From Aselliscus stoliczkanus (Eukaryota > Chordata > Mammalia > Chiroptera > Hipposideridae), in the NCBI GenBank assembly GCA_033961575.1, contig CM066735.1, forward strand, positions 86,803,449 to 86,867,448: a stretch of 64,000 nucleotides of DNA. The letters are read 5' to 3'. A model generated the notes under the pieces. The model was not told the DNA's origin, made no database searches, and saw only the letters and a program-made list of their open reading frames with translations. Shown in pieces: positions 36,185 to 47,911 of this stretch (within the stretch, counting starts at the first letter, position 1; each line of letters opens with the position of its first letter). Made by a program: the position numbers and the translations under genes.

Positions 36185-36296
36185 GTGGTAGCGGTCTGTA
36201 TACACCTGTCAAAATGCATCGATTTTTACATTTTCAATAGATGCAGTTTGCCGTATATAAATTATACCTCAATAAAGTTGACTTTAAAAATGAAAA
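36185..36296 (+). repeat. L1M 3' end fragment
   Basis: The order 'gtatacacctgtcaaaatgcatcg', 'atagatgcagtttgccgtat', 'ataaattatacctcaataaagttgacttt' matches the extreme 3' end of old L1 elements, with the polyadenylation signal and an A-rich end that served as target for the next SINE. Confidence 0.7.
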
Positions 36297-36300
36297 CTGA

Positions 36301-36676
36301 GGGCCGGCCGAGTGGCGTGGTGGTTAGGAGCTGGCTTTAGGATGCCAGCGGCCCGGGTTCAGATCCCACATATGAGGGCCAGTGACACTGTGAGCCCCGG
36401 GGATGGTGTAGGCTGCAGCCCCTGCTGCAGTGGGCTGCCATAGGCTACAGTGAGTGGCCGGCAGCCAGCGTGAGCTGCCAAGAGCCGCGGTGAGCGACCA
36501 TCCAGAGGCCGGCGACCGATCTGCCTCACCCAGGAAGAGCACAATGATGATACCAACATGGGCCAGTGAAGCAATTCCTCAACTAGATTGAAGAACAAAA
36601 GGACAGCAACTTGTCTGTTCTCCTTCCCTGATTCCCCAACGCTGTTCCCCTCCCCCAATTTCCCAACAAAATCTTT
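36301..36676 (+). mobile_element. Long tRNA-derived SINE (T+ tail, internally shortened)
   Basis: GGGCCGGCCGAGTGGCGTGG head, B box GGGTTCAGATCCC, a middle with 'cggcagccagcgtgagctgcc', and the tail 'cccccaatttcccaacaaaatctttaaaaaa'. AATAAA is mutated to AACAAA while TCTTT is kept. The 'agctaagatggtgaacaacagctccacctgg' segment present in other copies is missing. The target duplication aaaaa(t/g)aaaactga lies at 36286-36300 and 36676-36690. Confidence 0.93.
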
Positions 36677-36690
36677 AAAAAAGAAAACTG

Positions 36691-37659
36691 AAAGAGAACT
36701 GGCTCGATTTTTCCACTTCTCTCCCTTAATCACCTCTCACTTTCTCCTTGCATTGTCTCCTCATCATACGAGCACTGAGCGAGAAATCATGGCTTCTACA
36801 ACTGTTCATCTTCCTTTTCTGCAGCCAAAGTTGCTTCTTTTCCCTAAACCCTAAATTTAAAAACCCTCAAAGCAATCATTCCTGTTGCCTGTATTGAAAA
36901 TTGCTGTTTCCTCCCATCATTCTATGGCTTTTAAAATTAAATAAGGCCAACATAAAGACACAAGACACACTGTTCATTTGTATGAGGGATTGATAAAAGA
37001 AAATAAAAATTGATTTTAGTTTTCATGAATTTGCCATTTCCTGTTGATTATTTCTGGGCCACGTAAGAAATGGACTTCAGGAATGACAAAACTCTATGTT
37101 TGTTGCTAAAGATGACAATGAGTTATATGTGGACTATATACCTAATTTACAACAAGCCCTTGTTTTTTGAATAAAAATTGGCATTACCTTCATGTATGAC
37201 CTAATACTAAAAATGAACAATTGCCCTGGGACTCAGTTTTCTCACTTATTAATGAAGATTCTGGACTAAATGATCTGTAATGTCTTTTGCTGTAATATAA
37301 AATATACCCTAAAGAAAACACTGTGACCACAAAATATAAATTCTTTGTCCAGCAATTGAGTTGACTGACATTCTATTCATCCAACATAATATTTGGTGTA
37401 AAAAGCTTTTATATTATGTATATTTGAAAAATATCAACCAAATATGTTAATTTAAGCTACTTCAATGATATATTTTATACTATTTAAACACTGTTCACCC
37501 AAATGTATGCACATTATGTATACATCATGATAAAACCAGAAATGCATAATTTAGTTATTTTCATTTATGTGTACTATAGATTTATCAGGTATATTATAAA
37601 AACATAAAATTTTATTTCAACTACATCATGTTTTACTGTATCAATGACATGTATGAAAG

Positions 37660-37660
<1 letters not shown>
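36691..37660. other. Intergenic, no gene recognised
   Basis: A MIR-like fragment in minus orientation lies at about 37215-37295 ('gttttctcacttattaatgaagattctggactaaatgatctgtaatg'). Nothing else seen. Confidence 0.5.

Positions 37661-37662
<2 letters not shown>

Positions 37663-37704
<42 letters not shown>
37663..37704. repeat. (AT)21 microsatellite
   Basis: A pure 42-bp AT array. Confidence 0.98.
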
Positions 37705-37706
<2 letters not shown>

Positions 37707-37724
37707 CATCTTTTTTTTTTAGTG

Positions 37725-37910
37725 CTATCTATGTCCCAGATGCCTCGTACAGATAAATTCATTTAATATTTAAAAAATTCTATGACTTAGGTTTTATTCT
37801 TATCCATATATTACAATCAAGCTCATAGAGGCCCTTAACAGATCAGGGTCACAGGCTTCAGGCTTTGAAGCCAAGATATATAATTCCAGGATTTGAGCAC
37901 CTCTCATCTT
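37725..37910 (+). repeat. MIR SINE
   Basis: It reads 'ctatctatgtcccagatgcctcgtacag', 'attctatgacttaggttttattcttatcc', 'gatcagggtcacaggcttcagg', in MIR order. Confidence 0.65.
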
Positions 37911-38569
37911 CCACAGCTGTTTGGAATATCCATCTTTAATTGCTTTTTATTTCTGTATCAGGTAGGAGAGCTCAGTCATTGGTATTATGATGGCAATTGC
38001 CTCCAATTAGAACTATTTATCAAAGTGTGGAAGGAAAATCTGGACTGGAGAAGAAGGAGAATGTGGCCAAGCTGAATCAGTTGAAGTTCAAGATCAGTTA
38101 TCAATACATAATGTCATTGGGCACAATCATTAAACTTTCCTGAACTTCAGTATTGTTTTTACACTGGAATTATTGGATAACTAGATCTCCAAAGCATATG
38201 TCAACAGCACAAAAGGGAAGCATCTTCCCTTTTGGCCTAACACTTTCTGTGGGGAAATAATTTTGTCTGTGTATAGCGATATTCTACCACAGCTTTATAG
38301 AACATTTCATCTATATAATAGCAAGGCATTTTTGTTGTTCAGAAAATAGGATCCCTTTGCAACAGATCTGTATCAAAGTCTCACATATTTATTTTCTCAG
38401 AGGTCTATATCAAATATCTGGCGAATACATGTTTGCTGATATCTTGTATAGACACTTGAATCATGCCATCTTCTCAGAAATAAGACATGAGCACAACCAA
38501 AAGGCATTTCTCAACAGGCAATCAAACAAGCAAACAAATATATGAATTATGTTTCAACTAAGCCAGACA

Positions 38570-38785
38570 AATTAGCAGGGCATTTAATTATTCCTAAGCA
38601 TGGCTGGTTATTACTTTGTGGGGCCCAGTGCAATATGAATAGAACGGGGCCCTTGTTGAAAAATTGTGAAGAATTTCAAGATGGAGACAAGAGGGCATTA
38701 ATTATGGATTGGACCCTACTGAGCATGGGGCCATGTGTGATTATGCAGGTTGCATACCCAAGAAGCTGGCCTTGGTGTTAATAAT
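38570..38785. repeat. Unclassified interspersed repeat candidate
   Basis: It reads 'ctttgtggggcccagtgcaatatgaat', 'ggggcccttgttgaaaaattgtgaagaatttcaagatgg', 'gagcatggggccatgtgtga', 'gcaggttgcatacccaagaagctggcc'. I recognise this kind of wording as a dispersed mammalian repeat but cannot name the family. The frame 38542-38781 is open through it by chance. Confidence 0.4.
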
Positions 38786-38790
38786 AGGAG

Positions 38791-39379
38791 GCAAGGGGAG
38801 GAGAACATGACCTTGACTTGAGTCAATTTTCCCACTTCATGTCCTTAAAAAAAATTAATTGCAATAATTATGTTATCAAACTCATCTCATCACCTTACTA
38901 TATATCTTTAAAATAATATCTAAATGTTGCAAAAGTTGTTTATAAATACATACAATATATTAAAATAAATTAAATTAATTAAAATAAATACAATATTTAT
39001 TTTAGATCTCAATGAAGTTCTATGTTTGGAACGTAATTCTTTACTTCAACTTTGGTTTACAAAATGTGACTACTGGTTAAAAAACTAAAAGCAATCAACT
39101 GCTACCAATTAAACCAAGTTTTTGGACTCTAGTGTAGCTTCTTCTATCTTGCTGTCTCCTTCATAGGTTTCTTTTTTTCTTTTCTTTTTTTTTAAAGATT
39201 ATGCCTTACAAGACATAACAGCTTCAAAACAGCTTCCTTACATCATGACTTCTTTATCTTGCTGGTGGAAGATAAACTTGGCAAAATTTTTGCAGTATAT
39301 TTGTCAGTAACTACCAATACTTTAAATGCATATGTCCTTAAATTCATCTATATACAATTATCCCACAGATATAGTTTTA
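38791..39379. other. Intergenic, no gene recognised
   Basis: AT-rich. A short TAAAAT/AATTAAATTAATTAAAATAAA patch lies near 38959-38998. Confidence 0.5.
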
Positions 39380-39717
39380 TATAGTAGCAAAGATGCTACT
39401 GTATTACAATATTTTTATTATAGCTCAAGATTGAAATACTGAATATCCACCAATAAAGGAGTCATAAATTAAGGTATGATATACATGTATCCATGAAACA
39501 GAATTCTACCCAGTGACTACAAGTAAACCTTTATATATACTAACATAACAATGGGTCTGCAATACATGTCAAATAAGTTACAAACCAGTATCTACAGGTA
39601 TGCATTGCATAAATAAGAAAAAAAATGGAAGTAACTATTTACTTACATATATGCTAATCCTTTCAATTTAAATGAGTACTATGTTGCCATTTATAATAAC
39701 AACAAAATAATCCACAG
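39380..39717 (+). repeat. L1M 3' region fragment, broken by SINE and MIR
   Basis: It reads 'tattatagctcaagattgaaatactgaatatccaccaataaaggagtcataaattaaggtatgatatac' and 'ccatgaaacagaattctaccc', the ORF2-3'UTR junction region of old L1s. A probable tail lies downstream at 40420-40560 ('gtgatcacctctggggatgcatggg', 'tttaatatttttacattgaaaatg'), separated by the SINE at 39727 and a MIR at 40215. Confidence 0.6.
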
Positions 39718-39726
39718 TTAGTTTTG

Positions 39727-40184
39727 GCGGGCGGCAGAGTGGTGTGTTGGTTAAGAGCTGGCTTGGGACGCCAGCTTTGAGCAGCAGGGCCCCGGTTCGG
39801 ATCCCATATATGAGGACCAGTGACACTACAGCTAAGGTGGTGAACAACAGCTCCACCTGAAGCTGGGCTGCTTTGAGTTGCCAGCGATGGCATAGGCTGC
39901 AGCCCCTGCTGCAGTGGGCTGCTGTGAGCTACCACCAGTGGCCCGCAGCTAGTGTGAGCTGCCAGCAGCCGGTGTGAGCTGCCATTAGCCAGTGTGAGCG
40001 GCTGTCCAGAAGCCAGTGACCAATCTGCCTCACAAGAGAAGAGCTCAATGATGATACTAACATGGGCCAGTGAAGCAATGTTCTCCACAACTAGACTGAA
40101 GAACAAAAGAACAGCAACCTGTCTTTTCCCTTCCCCAATGCTGTTCCCCTACCCCAATTCTCCAATAAAATCTTTTAAAAAAAA
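39727..40184 (+). mobile_element. Long tRNA-derived SINE (T+ tail)
   Basis: The head GGCGGGCGGCAGAGTGGTG is mutated at the start. B box GGTTCGGATCCC, then 'cagctaaggtggtgaacaacagctccacctg', and a middle with three near-copies of a 22-bp unit ending 'gtgtgagctgcca'. The tail 'ccaataaaatcttttaaaaa' keeps both AATAAA and TCTTTT. The target duplication ttagttttg lies at 39718-39726 and 40185-40193. The minus-strand 147-codon frame is the antisense frame shared by the family. Confidence 0.93.
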
Positions 40185-40214
40185 TTAGTTTTGAATGGTT
40201 TTTCCATCAGACAG

Positions 40215-40395
40215 ATGCTCTTCTAAGGTTAAAATACCAATTAATCCTCATGACTTTATGACAGGGGCACATGACTCTCTTCACATTACAAAGGAGGAAA
40301 TTGAGATACAGAGAGGGTCAGAGACGTGTTTAAGTTCACATGGCTGATAGGTAAGGCCCAGGAATTAGACCTTGGACTGATAACCCCCAAGCTGT
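40215..40395 (+). repeat. MIR SINE
   Basis: It reads 'aaggaggaaattgagatacagagagggtcagagacgtgtttaagttcacatggctgataggtaaggcccaggaattagacc', the MIR core and 3' part. Confidence 0.8.
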
Positions 40396-40570
40396 ACACC
40401 TCTCAGGTGTGCACATATTGGAAGTTCACCTGTGTTTATATATGCATTCACATATGGGACGTGTTAACAGTGATCACCTCTGGGGATGCATGGGGAATGA
40501 GGGTTTACTTTATACTTCATATTATATGGAACTTTTAATATTTTTACATTGAAAATGCACTCCCTAAATA

Positions 40571-41459
40571 TTTGTTTTAATGTACAAATGTACAATACTT
40601 CAGCTTTCTACCCTGAAACCTGAACAGCAGCAATTTAAAAGTTGCCTGTGAATATAGAGCTCCTGACCTCCAGTTCTAGCCATTGAAAGATTAACTTGAG
40701 TTAAAACTTGTGAAGATTCTTTGACGTACTCAATAGTTAGGTCCTCCCAGTGCATATGATTGAGTTTTCACTGCTTTCTAGAATATGCAGTTTCATAAAA
40801 TACACATCAAAATCGTCCAAATAGCCAGTCATTTAGCTGTCTGTTTGGTGTACGTATGCATTCTGTCATATACTGGGAGCAAAACACAGCCGAATTTAAT
40901 CAGGCTGCTGTTTATAATTTAAGAGAGGGACCTCTAAATGACTCCTTTTTGGTATGTTACTGGAAAGGTCAGGCACCAATGTGTTTTTACCAAATAAAAC
41001 TAGGTTTGAAGAATATGCCTTCTAAACTGATTTTTACTACCTGGACTATAATAAGTTTTACAAGGCTTCTTTGTTAAATTGCCCTGACAATTTTCATTTC
41101 CAGTTGCTTCAATCATATTAACAGAAGGTAAAGTTCACAAATAGTAAAATATGTCATTGCAGTGCATTTGGGTTTAGGAAATACATCACGCAGCTGACAA
41201 ACACAGAGACATAATATTTGGCATTCCAATTCGTGTTTGGCTTGGCATATCTCATTTTGGATCAGGACGAGATGCCCTACCTCAAAAGGAAGTATTTTAT
41301 TACTCAAGAAATAAAACATTCTGCACCAAAGACTTGACAAATCCCATTAAATATTTCTAAAGGAGGAAGGAATTATTTTTTTCCCCCAAAGAAATGCAGA
41401 AAGATCAGAGATGTGGGGGTAGAAAATATGTGTGTAGAAACATTATTTCTGTATACTTT

Positions 41460-41461
<2 letters not shown>
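40571..41461. other. Intergenic, no gene recognised
   Basis: Frames 40856-41077 and 41113-41340 have no splice-bounded coding look. Nothing else seen. Confidence 0.5.
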
Positions 41462-41503
<42 letters not shown>

Positions 41504-41520
41504 CTGCGTGCACGCACCCA
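41462..41520. repeat. (GT)n array with CGCG/TGCGTGCACG extension
   Basis: An alternating purine-pyrimidine run of 42 bp (41462-41503) ends in GCGCGC, followed after one break by TGCGTGCACGCAC (41505-41517). It is a microsatellite with high Z-DNA propensity. Confidence 0.97.
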
Positions 41521-43590
41521 CACATACCCATGCACAGAATTCCGCCAGAATGCATAAATATTTTACAGAATGACTTTTCCTTCCAAAATAGGATGCCATA
41601 CTCTGTTCATATCTGTGTTCAGGGAGAGTTTTCTAGGAAATTAAAATAAGGCCACATGGTTTCTGAAGGTTCGTTAATAGTAGATCCACAATATATCTGT
41701 TTTATGAGTCAGTTTATACTTCTGGAACCCCTCTATGCCAATGATAGGGCTAATACTAAGGGAGAGACCAGAAATAAAGAGTCAGTGTTAAAATGTTTTA
41801 AGTCATTTGGCAGGATGATTACAGGAATATGGGAAGGCATAAGGAAGGGACATGTAACTGAATATGAGTAGAGGTACTGCCGGGCACTGTCCTCAAAGTG
41901 GTCCTGAAAGAAGTGATATCTATGCAGAGATCTGAAAAAATGGTTTTCTATTCCCTCACCAAGGTGGGTAAGGGTGGGTGGTGAGAGCCCATCTTATGCA
42001 GAAGCCTAGACTTGAGAAAGAACATGACAAATTGTGGTGACTGCTATATAACATTTATTCCTTGTGGGCATTTAGCCTTCAATTAGTTTCCCCCTGTTCG
42101 CTAGCTGATGTTTATGCATGAATCTGTCATATTCATTCTAGATTATACATGCATTAATTTAGGGTCCACATGTACTTTATATCCACTTTCATCAGTTAAT
42201 ATTCCATATTCACCTTGGTGGTTGCCCTCACATAAAGAAAATCAGTCTTCTAGAAAATAAAGTTTTAAAAATAACAGAATAGGCCTTGATTCAAAGTAAA
42301 ACTGATGTTTTTAAAAATTAAACATTGCTGCTTATGATATGAAAGCCAAATTTTTATTGTTACAAACATGCAAAGAGGGTTGGGTCAAATACAGAGAAAT
42401 GGTCCATATGCATCTCAAAGAAAATGTGCACCAACGATTCTTTGACATGAATGCGGGTTCAAGAATAAATCATTGTCTTTTTGTGCTTCTTATATCTACT
42501 TAGATGTCAGCATACATCTGATTAGAAAGATACCTCTGTATTTCCTGATGCTGACATGCTCTATACGCATTTGATTTCAGTATGTGCACTATATACCATG
42601 GCTTAATAAAAACTTTAAAAGAGATGTGCTCCTTCTACAAACTTCATTCAATCAGTTACACATCAATATGTGCTAGAATGTTCCAGACCTTTGGCTAAGT
42701 ACAGAGGCAACAACAGGCTCCCTGTCCTCCAGGGTCTACACAGGTGAGATGTGAAGATCTGAGGATTTTCCTCTGGTAAGTACTGGCATGGTTTGTGCAC
42801 GATTACATGGGTTGTTAACATACCGAAATTCTTCTACACCTCTTGGAAAACAGTTTCTGACCAAACCATCACACCTTGTCACCACAGTGTTACCCAGGCT
42901 CCCTGTTTACCCTGACTCCTCTTCCAGGACCCCTACAATATTTGCAATCCAATTAAAACCAGGACCTCCTCTCCAGCTCTTTGGTTGGGATTAATGGTCA
43001 GTGACAATGACATACTGGCAATTGAATATCATGACAGTTACCCCTGCAATTCAGGTCAACACTTCAGCCCAGACTGCAGATTAGGGTCATACCACAAAAT
43101 ATTTGTTACCTCTCTGAGAAGAAATAGAGAACAAAAATTCAGAGTAAGCATTTAGAAGCCTATAGCAATTTAACAGACTATTTGTATGTCTGATAAAACT
43201 TATAATAATAAAAAAATGGGGCTTGTCTTTTATATGTTTCTGCTTTCTTTTATTTCATGTTTCTGACAATTCATTTGTATTATATTTTATGAAAGCATTG
43301 GTCCACAGCAGATTGGAAACAAAAGCAACCAGCTCAGCAACATACGAGTCTGAGAAGCAAGTACTGTGCTAATACTAACATTCCACAGTGAATGCTGCAC
43401 ATAAAGAATAGGAATGCCATATATAAAGAATACATACACCAAACATTCTATTTGCATAAAAGAAGACCTCCAACACGCTCCCCAACCCAAGCAGGGGGAC
43501 CACAGACACAAACACAAAATATGCCATTAAGCACGCCGAATGTCTTCACTGATGCAGGGAGCATTTGAAGCACTTGCCTCTCAACTATTC
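41521..43590. other. Intergenic, with possible L2 pieces
   Basis: Possible diverged L2 (minus) at 41875-42035 ('ctgccgggcactgtcctcaa', 'gaagtgatatctatgcagagatctg') and at 42640-42745 ('cattcaatcagttacacatcaatatgtgctagaatg'). No gene recognised. Confidence 0.4.
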
Positions 43591-43599
43591 TGATTAAAG

Positions 43600-43608
43600 T
43601 ATAAATTA
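43600..43608 (+). promoter_or_regulatory. TATA-like element
   Basis: TATAAATTA lies 37 bp upstream of the ATG at 43637. If used it would give a very short leader. In AT-rich DNA such strings are common, so this is weak. Confidence 0.2.
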
Positions 43609-43633
43609 AGGAGTACTCTCTATGTCATTCCAG

Positions 43634-43694
43634 TGAATGGATAAGCTGCCTGTTCTTGTCTTGACCGTTCTTCTCCTGGTCTCAGCTGATTCAT
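43634..43694 (+). CDS. Candidate signal-peptide exon or small secreted-peptide frame
   Basis: An ATG at 43637 opens a 19-codon stretch with textbook signal-peptide shape: MDK, then a Val/Leu-rich core, then VSADS. It is bounded upstream by a pyrimidine-containing 'ctatgtcattccag' acceptor-like site (AG at 43632-43633). Downstream is a consensus donor GTAAGT at 43695, which would leave a phase-1 junction, the usual phase after signal peptides of secreted proteins. Without splicing, the frame continues to 43834 (65 codons) and is cationic with Cys residues soon after the leader (CKFICIKKC). I do not recognise the gene. The leader faintly recalls those of small secreted proteins such as pancreatic-type phospholipases, but this is only shape. 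No partner exon was identified in the window, so it could be a decayed exon or chance. Start chosen because the context has G at +4 and an A at -3 is absent only by one position (tgaATGg). Confidence 0.3.
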
Positions 43695-43839
43695 GTAAGT
43701 TTATATGTATAAAAAAATGTATAAAACTTAGAGGAGTGATGCATGTAAGTGAAAGAGTGAGTTCTGTCATCCACACAATCAATAGCAGAACCAAAATACC
43801 AATCCTGAGGGACGTTTTCTGCATAGTTGTTTAGTCCTT

Positions 43840-44833
43840 ATGATAAGCGGCATGTAACTCAGAAACAATGAAACTGGGAATGAAAAAAGAAATGTACCAT
43901 GTCTTATCCTTTAATATTGCATTAGCATTATTACTCACAGTTTTAACTCTTTTTTTTTTTTTTGTATAATTCTGTTATTTGCTTGGAAAGATTTAAATTT
44001 GATTTTAACTGAAAGCATAGTATCAAACTTATTAAAATATGTCCACAAAAATGTAAACTACTTAAAAAAAAACCCACCTCAATCAGGGTGATTTCATGAG
44101 TATATTCAAATTCTTAGCTGGTCGTGGTAAATGGTGAAATATTAATAGATAAATTAATATGTTGTTTGGGGTTTGTTCTAGTGGTTGTGAGGAAATTGAG
44201 AAAGGGCTTGGATAAAAGAAAACTGACAGTAGGGTTAGTGTTGAAGTTTGATAGACATATTGAGGTTTCTTATACAACATTATTTTACTATTTTCTCTGC
44301 TTTTGTGTGTGTATATATATTAAATTCTATAATACAGTTATAGGTAAAAAGTACCTAAAATGCATGTATGCATATCTTTATCAACAAAGCTTATTTTTCC
44401 ATAAAATCATCAGCAAAATTTAATATTAAACATGAATAATAAACTATAATATACAAGTAACATGCTCAAAACTATTAATTAATATTTATAAATTTCAGTT
44501 TTTAATATGACTTACAAGAGTAAAACAAGAATTTTCTAAAAGTGGAGTACAAATGTAAAATGCTCAATTTTTTTTGCCTAGCAAAGGTATTTGAAGGAAA
44601 AATACAAAATCCAGAAAATTAAAATTAGGTAATCCTTGCCAATTGTATGGCAAATAGAAGGGGATTCTGAAAATTAAAATTAAAGAAAAAATTTAACGGT
44701 TTGCTCTTTATACCTTTCTTCTTATAAATATCTTAAATCTGTAATAAATGGACACGATAAATTTAACAATATCTTGGAAATGTGCCAAATGCAGCAATCC
44801 TGGAATCCCAAATAAGATGCTTGTCATTTTCTT
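43840..44833. other. Intergenic, no gene recognised
   Basis: Very AT-rich. No exon that could pair with the 43637 leader was found here. Confidence 0.5.
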
Positions 44834-44950
44834 TTCTTTTTCTTTTTTTTTTTTTTGAGGGCAGTGTCACTAGCCCTCATATGTGGGACCCGAACCGAGG
44901 CCACTGGTGTCCCAAGCCAGCGCTTAACCACCACGCCACTTGGGCAGCCC
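44834..44950 (-). mobile_element. Short tRNA-derived SINE
   Basis: Minus orientation, with a T-rich tail complement, 'gagggcagtgtcactagccctcatatgtggg' and the head complement 'ccacttgggcagccc'. The target duplication gatgcttgtc-tttc lies at about 44817 and 44951. Confidence 0.94.
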
Positions 44951-47911
44951 GATGCTTGTCCTTTTCCAACACATCATAGCACACAGCCATTAATAGAATA
45001 TTATGTTGAGTCAAGCTGTGAAAAATACCTGTTTTTCTCTCTTTTAGATTATTTCATTTATTAACTTATCTTCTATGATTTACCTGCTGCTAGGATTGCG
45101 TATCATCAAACAGTTGTGTTTCATGTGAAAGAATTGTGCCCTAAATTAATATAGTGAAACTTTTTTTCCGAGTTTAAAGAAAAGAGAATATATTGATGGA
45201 CAGAGTGTTTCTCCCAATGCATTTTTCTTAAACATTGGCATCAGCAACATTTTTCTGCAAGGGACCTCTAGAAGATGAAAGAATGAACAAACAAACAGAA
45301 AAGGAATAGAAAAACTCAGAAACAGGTGTAAGTGTTTAATCTGGCTGCTGGTTTTTCTCATGTCCACTTTTTCCTGATTGTGATTTTTAGATTGCATACA
45401 TAAAATACAGTTATATGTTCCACTCATAAAATCAACCCTTGTTGTTATAAGAAATTATACATGGCAGCCTCCCATGGATGCTTTGTACTTCAAATGTGTG
45501 AGAAAAGATTCCTATGATATGAGCAAACTATCTCTAACTCCAGCTCTGATGCAAGATTCTACATGTTACTGAAATCCTCTGGGATCTAGTATTATAGGAC
45601 TTATGTTGATGTTCAAAAGAAGTTAAACACACTTAAAAACCTTTCAGAACAAAACCCTTTAATGTGCAAATAACCTGAACAGCATATCTATCAGTTTGTA
45701 AGCCAAGTCCTGATCCATACACATTTGCATGTACTTTGATGTGAATGGGGTCTCAAAAATATAATCTTTAACCATCAATTACGTGACTAGCCAAAAGGAG
45801 TGCTATAACACCACTGAGTTCCTGTTGAACAAAAACTAGGAGTGAGACAAGATAGTCATCCTTGATCTAATTTATCATTATACAACCCAAAGGTATCAGA
45901 CACACATCATTCACAACCTAATAGCATTGATGAATGATTCAACAAAGCTCCTACTTACTAAGAAAGGGTAATCCTAGTAAACTGAGTTTCACCAAAACTA
46001 GTGTCTTAACTCCTAAGATAACTACACACTGATGACTAGACAAAAGGAAACATGCCTTGTTTCATATCTTAAAAAATCCAGAAAGAGGGGCAAACAGCAA
46101 GAAGGCCGTGTAACCCACCTAAGGGACTACGGCAGACCAACTCCTAATTAGTTATTTCAGCAGCTTTGGAAGTGCAGTGAGCATATTTGCAGTATTAGCA
46201 GGAAACAGAAATCACCAAAGCCTGCACATTGGACATCATGCATTGTGCCCATCCATTAAAATCGGAATTCGGGAGAACATTGAAAGAGAATATCAAACAT
46301 TATAGAATCTGAACTGCCAAGACCAAGTAAAATAGACATCTATGTTTTATTCTGACTAGTTCATTGTAAAGTGATGTTATGTCATCTCCCATTTCTTCTT
46401 TCTCCAAAATATTCCTTTTGGATAACCTTTGTTGCTATCTGCAGCCAATCTCACCCCCCTTCCTTTTTTACAAATGTCTGCTGTGAAGTACATAAAGCAT
46501 ATGGTATCATCAGTGTTCAGGTTTAACAGAGAGAGCTTATGAATTCACTTCATTTAGGATTCTGGAAAACTCAAAAGCATTCCCATAAAATTATACATAT
46601 TATTCTGTAGATCAAAATGTATAATAATTTGGAGATAGGGACTTGCTTATATTAAAACACTGTGCTTCCTTATACTGGTCCACTGACCTTTTTATTATCA
46701 GGTCAATGTTACCAACACTTAAATATTTGTAGCACTTTTCCTTTTTTACTTCAGCTTAAAAGTTTATATTATAAACAGGTGCTCCATTTAATCCATAACT
46801 TTTTTTTTTCAGATTGCATTTTAAATAAGGAAAAGTAAATGTGGATAAACGACATACAAAAACATATGCAGAATATAAATGTAACATTTAAAATATTTAG
46901 AGTAGGGATAGTGCCATAATCTTCAATGCAAGTTACAAAAACCAACTATGGTGAAGTTGTAGTATATGCCCAGAGGGAAAAATACTATAATCAAGTCATC
47001 CATGAGAAAGTTAAAAGGAAAGAAAGTCATTATAAGATTTTTTTTTTTTTTGCTTTATTTTGGAGGAGTATGTCACCATGGCCAATATGCAAAAAAACTT
47101 CTGAAAGCAACTGAGATTTAATGTGTTATCACTTTCTATCCTTTTTTCATAAGACATGCTGGTAGACAAGTGCCAGTCAAATTTCAGCTCCTCTTGTGGT
47201 CTACTCCTGATGGAAGACTAATAATGACTAACTACTGAGATGGATCTTAAATAACAAAGGAACAGAGGCATTTCCTGAAAAATTCTAGCATTCATAGCAA
47301 ATTATCCAGGAGAAGCTTAATCATATGTGATTTCAGAACTCTAATTGAAAGAAATTTTAGTGATCAAAAATTTATTATCTGGGCTCAATCCCAGGTACTG
47401 CTGTATAAAAGTATTTTAATCAGTTGGTTTCTAGTTTTCAGCAAACTTAATTGTCCAGCACCTGCAAGAGAATTAACTTGCTTGGAGCCATCAAATAAAA
47501 ACCTGAGAATCCACAATGAATAGGATCATAATGTAAGTATAATGGTGAACCAGGCATGCTCCTTGGTCCCAAGGTGAGCATATTGATAGGACTACACTGA
47601 AAACTGGAAGTGCTACAGAGGCATAAGATTGGACTGTGATAGAAATTCTAAAGAAAGGAGGTACAATAAATTATTATTGTTAAGTATGAGATGTCATTAA
47701 AGGTAATACAAATGTCAATTTGTTTCCATTAAGTATTCATATAGTTTCTTGTCACTAGATGAAACAGCATAGATAGTAGGTAGGTAGAAATTATTTTATT
47801 GCCAATTACAACTTGTAAAAATAATAATAGAGGACAACAAAATTAAGTAGAATTCTAAAAATGCATTGGAGACATCACAATGACCTGTCATTATCAACCT
47901 AAAATAAAATA
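44951..47911. other. Intergenic, no gene recognised
   Basis: About 3 kb with no gene or repeat I can name. TGACCT at 46684 and AGGTCA at 46700 form an everted pair of nuclear-receptor half-sites with a 10-bp spacer, probably fortuitous. The 46070-46370 part looks single copy. Confidence 0.45.

Noticed and set aside
39663..40106. 147-codon minus-strand frame
   Set aside because: Antisense of a SINE; same peptide as in the other long SINE copies. Treated as a family property and not as a gene.
43600..43608. TATA-box promoter for the 43637 frame
   Set aside because: Would place the transcription start only a few bases before the ATG, and TATAAA-like strings are common in AT-rich DNA. Kept only as a weak feature.
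46684..46705. Nuclear-receptor everted repeat (TGACCT n10 AGGTCA)
   Set aside because: A 10-base spacer is not a standard arrangement and such pairs occur by chance.
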